A DNA stretch of 5,137 bases from Ectothiorhodospiraceae bacterium (lineage in GTDB: Bacteria; Pseudomonadota; Gammaproteobacteria; Nitrococcales; AK92), in the NCBI GenBank assembly GCA_029263635.1, contig JAJUFY010000180.1, forward strand, positions 1 to 5,137, read 5' to 3'. A program made the translations under genes and the position numbers. The notes beneath the pieces are model-generated. The model did no database searches. It had not been told where the DNA came from and saw only the letters and a program-made list of their open reading frames with translations. Each line of letters begins with the position of its first letter. Within the stretch, counting starts at the first letter, position 1. Shown one piece after another: positions 1 through 5,137 of the stretch.

Positions 1-161
1 CGCCACGGCTGCCGGTTCGCCAGCTTCAGCCCCTCGAAGGCCTGCGGCGAGGTCACCTCGTGCACGAGATGACGGTCGATATAGAGCAGCACGGAGCCGT
101 CGTCGTTCTGACGAACCACGTGCGCATCCCAAAGCTTGTCGTAAAGGGTTTTTCCGGCCAT
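1..161 (-). CDS. leuC: 3-isopropylmalate dehydratase large subunit, 5' end only (partial)
   Basis: This is the N-terminal 53 residues of LeuC; the rest lies beyond the left window edge. LeuC with LeuD forms the cytoplasmic isopropylmalate isomerase, an aconitase-family Fe-S enzyme that converts 2-isopropylmalate to 3-isopropylmalate in leucine synthesis. The visible sequence begins MAGKTLYDKLWDAHVV and continues with LYIDRHLVHEVTSPQAFEGL (residues 27-46), both highly characteristic of bacterial LeuC. The cysteines that bind the 4Fe-4S cluster lie further downstream and cannot be checked. The ATG at 161 is the natural family start, and an AGGCAGG stretch about 4 nt upstream is a possible but imperfect ribosome site. 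The gene lies 42 nt after the MFS gene on the same strand and has its own likely promoter. leuD would be expected to follow outside the window. Confidence 0.95.
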   Translation of the reverse strand, partial: MAGKTLYDKLWDAHVVRQNDDGSVLLYIDRHLVHEVTSPQAFEGLKLANRQPW

Positions 162-191
162 GACGCCTGCCTGAGAGAAATCAAGCGAACT

Positions 192-221
192 ATTATAACG
201 GACTCATTGCTGCGCTGCAGA
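192..221 (-). promoter_or_regulatory. Candidate sigma-70 promoter for leuC
   Basis: On the minus strand a perfect TATAAT -10 hexamer (192-197) stands out in very GC-rich DNA. It lies in the gap between the MFS stop codon and leuC. The best -35 match, TCTGCA at 216-221, is 18 bp upstream, agrees with TTGACA at only three positions, and overlaps the last codons of the MFS gene. Transcription would start near 185, giving a leader of about 24 nt before the leuC ATG. That is too short for a classical leucine leader-peptide attenuator, and no run of Leu codons is visible. The weak -35 suggests a need for an activator or a modest basal level; this is inference. Confidence 0.5.
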
Positions 222-1370
222 GACCTGGAAGCGGGCCGGAATGGCCCGGTACGCCAGCGGCACGGCCAGCAGCGACAGCGCGCCGGCGAGGTAGAACACC
301 ACGGCTCCTCCCAGCGGCGCCCAGAGATACCCGCCAAGGACGCTGCCGGCCGCCACCCCGGCGCCGAAGGTCATGCTGCTGTAGAGGGCCTGGCCGCGCC
401 CCTGGCTGCGACCGCGGAAAAAGCGGTTGACCACGACGATGCCGACCGCGTGGTAGATGCCGAAGCTGGCCGCATGCAGGGTCTGCGCGGCGAACAGCAG
501 CGGGAGCTGCTGCGGAAACGCGCCGGTGGCGAGCCAGCGCACGCCCCCCAGCAGCAGCGCCGCCACCATCAGCGTGCGCGGCCCGTAGCGCGGCAGCCAG
601 CGGTGAATGACCATGAACACGCCGATCTCCGCCACCACCGCCCAGGCCCACAGCAGGCCGATGGTCCCGCCGCGGTAGCCGTGCTCCTGCAGGTAGATGC
701 TGAAGAAGGCGTAGTACGGCCCATGGCCCATCTGCGACAGCAGCGCCGCCAGCAGGAAGCCGATCACCTCCGGTCGCCGCAGCACCTGCCAGAAGTCCGG
801 CGCCTGCGCATGCGCCGCCGACCCCAGCCGCTCCGGCGTCGCGAGGCTTGCCAGCCACATGCCCACGCACAGAAACAGCACCGCATACGGCACCACGCCG
901 GCTCCGACCCGCTCCACCAGTCCCCCGAGCGCTGCCACCGCGACGATGAAACCGACCGAGCCCCACAGCCGGATCCGGCTGTAGCGATGCTCCTGCGCGC
1001 CTAGGCAGTTCATGGTATTGGCTTCGAACTGCGGCATGGCGCCGTTCCAGAAGAAGCTGAACGCGGCCGTCACCAGCAACAGCCAGCCATAGCCGGAGCC
1101 GGCCCAGACTCCGGCGAATGACACCAGCGCCAGCAGTGACGCCGCCCGCACCACCTGCATGCGCCGCCCGCGCCGATCGGCGAGCGAGCCGAGCACGTTG
1201 GGCGCCACCACCCGGGCCAGGTTGAGCGCGGCCACCACCTGACCGATCTGCGCCGCCGAGAAGCCGAGGGTGTGCAGATACGGCCCCCAGTACGGCACCA
1301 GCACGCCGACGATGGCGAAGAAGAAGAAATAGAAGCCGGACAGCCGCCAGTACGGCAGATCAGCAGGCAT
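204..1370 (-). CDS. MFS transporter, HcaT/LacY-like (MFS_1_like) family, substrate unknown
   Basis: This is a 388-residue inner-membrane protein with the length and hydrophobic pattern of a 12-helix major facilitator. It starts with PYWRLSGFYFFFFAIVG, a beginning typical of the 3-phenylpropionate-transporter-like (HcaT/YfhS) group. The MFS loop 2-3 motif GSLADRRGRR is at residues 61-70. The family-like RIRLWGSVGF lies at 132-141. A hydrophilic central loop (about 178-200) separates the two halves, and LHAASFGIYHAVG (298-310) lies in the C-terminal half. The family suggests proton-coupled uptake of a small aromatic acid or sugar-like compound, but neither substrate nor direction can be read from sequence. 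The ATG at 1370 gives the usual short N-terminus, though no clear Shine-Dalgarno site precedes it. The gene follows aroC by 75 nt on the same strand, so it may be co-transcribed with aroC. No frameshift or truncation is seen. Confidence 0.9.
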   Translation of the reverse strand: MPADLPYWRLSGFYFFFFAIVGVLVPYWGPYLHTLGFSAAQIGQVVAALNLARVVAPNVLGSLADRRGRRMQVVRAASLLALVSFAGVWAGSGYGWLLLVTAAFSFFWNGAMPQFEANTMNCLGAQEHRYSRIRLWGSVGFIVAVAALGGLVERVGAGVVPYAVLFLCVGMWLASLATPERLGSAAHAQAPDFWQVLRRPEVIGFLLAALLSQMGHGPYYAFFSIYLQEHGYRGGTIGLLWAWAVVAEIGVFMVIHRWLPRYGPRTLMVAALLLGGVRWLATGAFPQQLPLLFAAQTLHAASFGIYHAVGIVVVNRFFRGRSQGRGQALYSSMTFGAGVAAGSVLGGYLWAPLGGAVVFYLAGALSLLAVPLAYRAIPARFQVSAAQQ

Positions 1371-1378
1371 ACGGGACA

Positions 1379-1393
1379 GGCGAGAAGCTCGCC
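1379..1393. repeat. Short perfect inverted repeat (hairpin) between aroC and the MFS gene
   Basis: GGCGAG and CTCGCC form a perfect 6-bp, GC-rich stem around a 3-nt loop. In the minus-strand transcript the hairpin ends 8 nt before the MFS start codon, where a ribosome site would normally lie. No U-run follows, so it does not look like an intrinsic terminator. It could lower translation of the MFS gene, lessen readthrough from aroC, or be a chance palindrome in GC-rich DNA. The rest of the 75-nt gap (1371-1445) shows no convincing promoter. Confidence 0.4.
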
Positions 1394-1445
1394 GCGCTGC
1401 CGAATAGGTCCTGTCGGTATCGCGACTGTTCCACGGTCCCAGCCG

Positions 1446-2543
1446 CTACGGCGCCGCCGGAATAATCGGGGTGTCGGAGCGCACGTCGGCGTTCTGGGCC
1501 CGGTGGCGCAGCGCGTGGTCCATCAGCACCAGCGCCAGCATGGCCTCGGCGATCGGGGTGGCGCGGATGCCGACGCAGGGATCGTGGCGGCCGGTGGTGA
1601 CGACTTCCACCGGCTCGCCGGCCAGGTTCACCGAACGCCCCGGGGTGGTGATGCTGGAGGTGGGCTTGAGGGCGATGCTGGCGACGATGGCCTGCCCCGA
1701 GGAGATCCCGCCCAGCACGCCGCCGGCATGATTGGAGAGGAACCCCTGCGGTGTGATCTCGTCGCGGTGCTCGCTCCCCTTCTGCGCGACGCTGGCGAAG
1801 CCGGCGCCGATCTCCACGCCCTTCACCGCGTTGATGCTCATCAGGGCATGGGCGATGTCGGCATCCAGCCGGTCGAAGATCGGCTCGCCCCAGCCCGGCG
1901 GCACGCCCTCGGCGACTACCGTGACCCGCGCGCCCACCGAATCGCCCTCGCGACGCAGGTTGTGGATGTAGGTCTCCAGCTCCGGCACCCGCGCCGGATC
2001 GCCGCAGAAGAACGGGTTCTGCTCGACCGCGTCCCAGTCCTTCAGCTCGAGCTGCAGCGAGCCGATCTGGGCAACGTAGCCGCGGATGCGCACCCCGTAA
2101 CGCTCGGCCAGGTATTTCTTGGCGATGGCGCCGGCCGCCACGCGCATGGCGGTCTCGCGGGCGCTGGAGCGGCCGCCGCCGCGGTAATCGCGCAGCCCGT
2201 ATTTCTGCTGGTAGGTGTAATCGGCATGGGCCGGCCGGAACACCTGCTTGATCTTGTCGTAATCGCGCGAGCGCTGGTCGGTGTTCTCGATCAGCAGCCC
2301 GATCGGCGTGCCGGTGGTACGGCCTTCGAACACGCCGGAAAGAATGCGCACCTGATCCGGTTCGCGGCGCTGCGTGGTATAGCGCGAGGTGCCCGGCCGG
2401 CGCCGGTCCAGGTCGCGCTGCAGATCGGCCTCGGACAGTTCCAGCCCTGGCGGACAGCCGTCGACGATGGCACCCAGCGCCGGGCCATGGCTTTCGCCGA
2501 AGGTAGTGACGGTGAACAGCTTGCCGAAGGTATTGCCGGACAT
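1446..2543 (-). CDS. aroC: Chorismate synthase
   Basis: AroC catalyses the last shikimate-pathway step, anti-1,4-elimination of phosphate from 5-enolpyruvylshikimate-3-phosphate to give chorismate, using reduced FMN. Chorismate feeds synthesis of aromatic amino acids, folate and quinones. At 365 residues the protein has the usual bacterial length. All three family signatures are present: TTFGESHG (residues 13-20), the RSSARETAMR segment (125-134), and GRHDPC (318-323). The conserved His19 and the His106 of RPAHAD, expected near FMN and substrate, are intact, as is RRRPGTSRY (47-55). The start MSGNTFGKLFTVTTFGESHG is the standard gammaproteobacterial N-terminus. A weak GGA-type ribosome site precedes it in the 18-nt gap after prmB. 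That gap leaves little room for a separate promoter, so aroC probably shares the prmB transcript. No anomaly is seen. Confidence 0.98.
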   Translation of the reverse strand: MSGNTFGKLFTVTTFGESHGPALGAIVDGCPPGLELSEADLQRDLDRRRPGTSRYTTQRREPDQVRILSGVFEGRTTGTPIGLLIENTDQRSRDYDKIKQVFRPAHADYTYQQKYGLRDYRGGGRSSARETAMRVAAGAIAKKYLAERYGVRIRGYVAQIGSLQLELKDWDAVEQNPFFCGDPARVPELETYIHNLRREGDSVGARVTVVAEGVPPGWGEPIFDRLDADIAHALMSINAVKGVEIGAGFASVAQKGSEHRDEITPQGFLSNHAGGVLGGISSGQAIVASIALKPTSSITTPGRSVNLAGEPVEVVTTGRHDPCVGIRATPIAEAMLALVLMDHALRHRAQNADVRSDTPIIPAAP

Positions 2544-2561
2544 TCCGATTCCGTTGCCTGC

Positions 2562-3485
2562 TTAACCGTTGAAGTAGTCGCGATAGTCTGCGAGCTGCTG
2601 GGCGGTGAGCAGGAATACCTCGCCCTCGCCATGCTCGAACTCCAGCCAGACGAATGGCACGTCCGGAAACGCCGCCTCCAGCGCCGGCCCGCTGTTGCCG
2701 ACCTCCACCACCAGAATGCCGCCCTCGGTCAGCCGCGCCGGCGCTTCGCGCAGGATGGTGCGCACCAGGTCCAGGCCGTCCTCTCCCGCCTCCAGCGCCA
2801 GCCGCGGCTCGTGCCGGTACTCGGGCGGCAACTGGCTCATGTCGAGCGCATCCACGTAGGGCGGGTTGCTGACGATCAGATCATAGCGCCGATCCTGCGG
2901 CAGCGCCGCGAACAGGTCGGACTGGAACAGTGTTACCCGCTGCTGCAGCCGGTGCCGCTCGACATTGACCCGGGCCACGTCCAGCGCTTCCGGCGAGACG
3001 TCGACGGCGTCCACCTCGGCGCCGGGGAACGCGTAGGCACAGGCGATGGCGATACAGCCGCTGCCGGTGCCGATATCGAGGATCCGTTCGACCGACTCCG
3101 GCGCCAGCCACGGCTCGAACTGCCGCTGGACGATTTCGCCGATCGGCGAGCGCGGCACCAGCACCCGCTCGTCGACATAGAATGGCAGCCCGGCGAACCA
3201 GGCCTCGCGGGTCAGGTAAGGCAGCGGCAGCCGCTCGCGGATGCGCCGGCGCACCCGCTTCACCACGGCCTCGGCCTCGCGCGCCGTCAGCCGCGCCTCC
3301 CACCACACCGCGCTGAGGTCCATCGGCAGGTGCAGGGTATGCAGCACCAATGCCGCCGCCTCGTCCAGGGCATTGTCGGTGCCGTGCCCGAACACCAGGC
3401 CGGCTTCCTGAAAGCGGCTGGCGGCCCAGCGCACGTAATCGCGCATGGTTTGCAGTTCGGGCGGAACGCTGTCGAGTTCGTGCAT
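2562..3485 (-). CDS. prmB: 50S ribosomal protein L3 N5-glutamine methyltransferase
   Basis: PrmB transfers a methyl group from S-adenosylmethionine to a glutamine side chain of ribosomal protein L3 in the cytoplasm. The 307-residue product has a helical N-terminal domain (about 1-90) followed by a Rossmann methyltransferase domain. The SAM-binding motif is DIGTGSG (137-143), followed by VDVSPEAL (161-168) and the catalytic NPPY (207-210) that holds the target glutamine. The segment AGLPFYVDERVLVPRSPIGE (98-117) separates PrmB from its release-factor paralogue PrmC, which usually has a PRPDTE-like sequence there. The frame stays open far upstream, across the divergent region and antisense to the SCO gene. 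The ATG at 3485 is preferred because homology begins there and an AGG lies 9 nt upstream. It is probably the first gene of a prmB-aroC unit, perhaps also including the MFS gene. Confidence 0.95.
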   Translation of the reverse strand: MHELDSVPPELQTMRDYVRWAASRFQEAGLVFGHGTDNALDEAAALVLHTLHLPMDLSAVWWEARLTAREAEAVVKRVRRRIRERLPLPYLTREAWFAGLPFYVDERVLVPRSPIGEIVQRQFEPWLAPESVERILDIGTGSGCIAIACAYAFPGAEVDAVDVSPEALDVARVNVERHRLQQRVTLFQSDLFAALPQDRRYDLIVSNPPYVDALDMSQLPPEYRHEPRLALEAGEDGLDLVRTILREAPARLTEGGILVVEVGNSGPALEAAFPDVPFVWLEFEHGEGEVFLLTAQQLADYRDYFNG

Positions 3486-3536
3486 TGAGCTGGACCTGAT
3501 CCTGACGCGGTTGGGTAGACTGCTGGGGCCGCACGC

Positions 3537-3564
3537 ATGATACCGGAAGCACTCGCCCCCGCAA
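3537..3564 (-). promoter_or_regulatory. Candidate promoter for prmB-aroC
   Basis: Reading the minus strand, TTGCGG (3559-3564) and TATCAT (3537-3542) are separated by 16 bp. The -10 matches consensus at five of six positions and the -35 at three of six. Transcription would begin near 3530, about 45 nt before the prmB ATG, leaving room for the AGGATCAGG stretch near the start codon. This is the best leftward candidate in the divergent region, but a match of this quality can arise by chance. Confidence 0.35.
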
Positions 3565-3598
3565 TGCGGTTCTGCCTGATCCAAACGGCGCCGCTCTA

Positions 3599-3607
3599 TG
3601 GAATAAT
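3599..3607 (+). promoter_or_regulatory. Extended -10 promoter candidate for the SCO-psd unit
   Basis: TGG followed by AATAAT matches an extended -10 element (TGn plus five of six hexamer positions) in otherwise GC-rich DNA. No good -35 is found 16-18 bp upstream, which is tolerable for extended -10 promoters. The expected start point is about 3613-3615, at or just before the ATG at 3615, so the mRNA would be leaderless or nearly so. This agrees with the absence of any purine-rich ribosome site before that ATG. Confidence 0.4.
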
Positions 3608-3614
3608 CAGCCCC

Positions 3615-4277
3615 ATGAACACGACCTCTGCCCGGCCGGGCCTCGGCCGCTATCTTCTGATCGCCCTCGCTGGACTGGCGGCCGTCGTCGGCGGCGCGCT
3701 CAGCGCCTCCTACCTGCTCGGCCCCGCCGCTCCGCAGGAGCCGCCCGGACTGCAGGCCACCTACCTGCCGGGCGGCAAGCCGCTGCGGCCGTTCACGCTG
3801 GTGGATCACCGTGGCGAGCGTTTCGACAATTCGCGCCTCCACGGCCACTGGACGTTCCTGTTCTTCGGCTACACCCACTGCCCGGACGCCTGCCCGAGCG
3901 CGCTGGCGGTCTTGAATGCAGTGGCCGAAGGACTCAAAGAACGTGCCCCGGGCCTGCCGCTGCAGGTGGTGATGGTTTCGGTCGACCCGGCCCGCGACAC
4001 GCCGGAACGGCTGGCAGCCTACGTGCCGTATTTCAACCAGGCCTTCCTTGGCGCCACCGGCGACGACGAAGCCCTGACCCCGCTGACACGAGATCTGGGG
4101 ATCATTTACGTGCGGCACGAGCCCGACCCTGATTCCAATGCCTATCTGGTGGATCACAGCACGGCCATCCTGCTGATCAACCCGAAGGGCGAACTGCAGG
4201 CGATCTTCGGACAGCCGCACATTCCACAGCCGATCGTCGACGACGTCTTGAAGATCCAGGAACACCACCAGTCTTGA
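3615..4277 (+). CDS. SCO/SenC family copper chaperone (thioredoxin-fold, membrane anchored)
   Basis: This 220-residue protein belongs to the SCO1/SenC (PrrC) family, which delivers copper or controls thiol redox state during assembly of the CuA centre of cytochrome c oxidase. One N-terminal membrane helix (about 11-35) anchors it in the inner membrane with the rest in the periplasm; there is no lipobox cysteine. The thioredoxin-like domain starts near 58. The copper ligands are intact: Cys89 and Cys93 in GYTHCPDACPSAL (CxxxC), and His181 in LVDHSTAILLINP. VSVDPARDTPERL (121-133) is also typical. In-frame ATGs at 3564 and 3537 would add 17 or 26 residues. The start at 3615 is preferred because it gives a normal signal-anchor, although no Shine-Dalgarno site is seen. 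No oxidase genes are nearby, so a cytochrome oxidase role rests on family knowledge. It overlaps psd by one base. Confidence 0.93.
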   Translation: MNTTSARPGLGRYLLIALAGLAAVVGGALSASYLLGPAAPQEPPGLQATYLPGGKPLRPFTLVDHRGERFDNSRLHGHWTFLFFGYTHCPDACPSALAVLNAVAEGLKERAPGLPLQVVMVSVDPARDTPERLAAYVPYFNQAFLGATGDDEALTPLTRDLGIIYVRHEPDPDSNAYLVDHSTAILLINPKGELQAIFGQPHIPQPIVDDVLKIQEHHQS

Positions 4278-5137
4278 TGAATACCGCCACACCTGTCCGC
4301 GCTTCCGGCCCCGCGACGCTCAGCGACCGGCTCAAGAGCCTGCCCTTCTACCTGCTGCCGCACCATGCAATCTCGGCCTTGGTGCATGCTGCGGCGCGCT
4401 GGCGCGCGCCCTGGTGGAAGAACGCCCTGACCCGCTGGTTCATCCGTCAGTACAAGGTGGACCTGAGCGAAGCGCTGGAGTCCGATCCGCGTGCCTACGC
4501 CGATTTCAACGCCTTCTTCACCCGGGCACTGCGGCCGGAGGCCAGACCGTTGCCGGACGACGTCGAGGCGGTCATCTCGCCGGCCGACGGCACCATCAGC
4601 GCCATCGGCCCGATCGACGGCGACACCCTGGTGCAGGCCAAGGGCCGCAGCTTCACCGTGCGGGAACTGCTCGGCGGCGACGAAACCCTCGCCAGCCGCT
4701 TCCACGGCGGCCAGTTCGTCACGGTCTATCTTTCGCCGGCTGACTACCACCGGGTACACATGCCGGCCTCCGGGCGGCTGCGGGAGATGATCCACATCCC
4801 GGGACGGCTGTTCGGCGTCGCCGCCTTCTCGGTGCGTGCGGTGGACCGCCTGTTCGCCCGCAACGAACGCATGGTGGCGGTGTTCGACACCGCGCGCGGA
4901 CCGATGGCGGTGGTCATGGTCGGCGCCATCAACGTCTCCAGCATCGAAACGGTCTGGGCGGGTGCCATCACGCCGCCCCGCGGCCGCAGCATCCGCCGCT
5001 GGTTCTATCGCGGCAGCGACGCCCGCAGCTTCCAGCGCGGCGACGAGATGGGCCGCTTCAACATGGGCTCGACCGTCATCGTGCTGTTCGGCCCGGACCA
5101 GATGGACTGGCTGCCCGAACTGCAGGCCGACCAGAAG
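4277..5137 (+). CDS. psd: Phosphatidylserine decarboxylase proenzyme (3' end missing)
   Basis: Psd decarboxylates phosphatidylserine to phosphatidylethanolamine at the cytoplasmic face of the inner membrane. The reading frame is open for 287 residues to the window edge with no stop, so only a short C-terminal piece is missing. From the start it shows SDRLKSLPFYLLPHHAISAL, then FNAFFTRALRPEARP (77-91), SPADGTIS (101-108), LSPADYHRVHMP (152-163) and FNMGSTVIVLFG (261-272). Autocleavage between Gly264 and Ser265 would yield a beta chain and a small alpha chain with an N-terminal pyruvoyl group. Asp104, His161 and Ser265 correspond to the known Asp-His-Ser triad, and His158 is also conserved, so the enzyme should be active. 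The ATG at 4277 overlaps the SCO stop codon (TGATG), and there is no well-placed ribosome site; AGGA lies about 15 nt upstream. Translation is probably coupled to the upstream gene. Confidence 0.96.
   Translation, partial: MNTATPVRASGPATLSDRLKSLPFYLLPHHAISALVHAAARWRAPWWKNALTRWFIRQYKVDLSEALESDPRAYADFNAFFTRALRPEARPLPDDVEAVISPADGTISAIGPIDGDTLVQAKGRSFTVRELLGGDETLASRFHGGQFVTVYLSPADYHRVHMPASGRLREMIHIPGRLFGVAAFSVRAVDRLFARNERMVAVFDTARGPMAVVMVGAINVSSIETVWAGAITPPRGRSIRRWFYRGSDARSFQRGDEMGRFNMGSTVIVLFGPDQMDWLPELQADQK

Noticed and set aside
60..1004. A 314-codon plus-strand frame opposite leuC and the MFS gene.
   Set aside because: Its translation is Arg/His/Gln-rich low complexity without a motif, and the minus strand holds two recognisable genes here.
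1379..1393. The aroC-MFS hairpin as a rho-independent terminator.
   Set aside because: No T-run follows the stem on either strand, and the stem is only 6 bp.
2562..3485. Assignment of the methyltransferase as PrmC/HemK (release-factor methylation).
   Set aside because: The PRSPIGE segment and placement directly before aroC match PrmB, while PrmC typically shows a PRPDTE-like sequence and is usually next to prfA.
1272..3488. A 738-codon plus-strand open frame antisense to aroC and prmB.
   Set aside because: It spans two well-identified genes and their gap, its product is low-complexity (rich in R, A, G, H, Q) with no recognisable domain, and such frames are expected opposite GC-rich codons.
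3599..3607. A leuC-like or aroC-like attenuator or riboswitch in the short intergenic regions.
   Set aside because: All gaps are under 130 nt; no leader peptide with runs of Leu or aromatic codons, and no riboswitch-like core, was seen.
3486..4292. Upstream extension of prmB by about 269 codons through the divergent region and antisense to the SCO gene.
   Set aside because: PrmB homology starts at the ATG at 3485 and gives the normal family length of about 307 residues; the extension lies antisense to a clear SCO gene and has no domain of its own.
4154..4992. Minus-strand open frames opposite psd and the end of the SCO gene.
   Set aside because: They are antisense to the intact Psd sequence, which carries all active-site motifs, and encode nothing recognisable.

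Overview
The window looks like chromosomal housekeeping DNA from a high-GC gammaproteobacterium. All protein matches are of the gammaproteobacterial type: the LeuC and AroC N-termini resemble those of Pseudomonas and its relatives. GC-rich third positions also create long spurious reading frames on the opposite strands. I cannot name a genus. No mobile element, CRISPR array, tRNA, rRNA or phage gene is visible.

Layout. There are two divergent gene groups. The leftward (minus-strand) group reads, in transcription order, prmB (ribosomal protein L3 glutamine methyltransferase), aroC (chorismate synthase), an HcaT-like MFS transporter, and the 5' end of leuC (isopropylmalate dehydratase large subunit), which is cut by the left window edge. 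prmB and aroC are 18 nt apart and look like one transcription unit. The MFS gene follows after 75 nt that contain a perfect 6-bp hairpin. leuC has its own TATAAT-type promoter, which lies in the gap just after the MFS stop codon and extends back into the end of that gene.

The rightward (plus-strand) group is a SCO/SenC-type copper chaperone followed by psd (phosphatidylserine decarboxylase). Their stop and start codons overlap by one base (TGATG). psd runs off the right edge without a stop codon, but its complete active site, including the self-cleavage serine, lies inside the window.

The 129-bp divergent region (3486-3614) carries a candidate promoter for each direction. The one for the SCO gene is an extended -10 element so close to the ATG that the mRNA may be almost leaderless, which fits the lack of a Shine-Dalgarno sequence.

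Functionally, the leftward group combines translation-apparatus methylation, the last step of the shikimate pathway, an uncharacterised transporter and leucine synthesis. The rightward group combines a membrane-anchored copper/redox protein with synthesis of the main membrane phospholipid. I found no evidence of an undescribed system. The points most worth checking are the coupled SCO-psd pair, the possible leaderless SCO transcript and the unknown substrate of the MFS protein.
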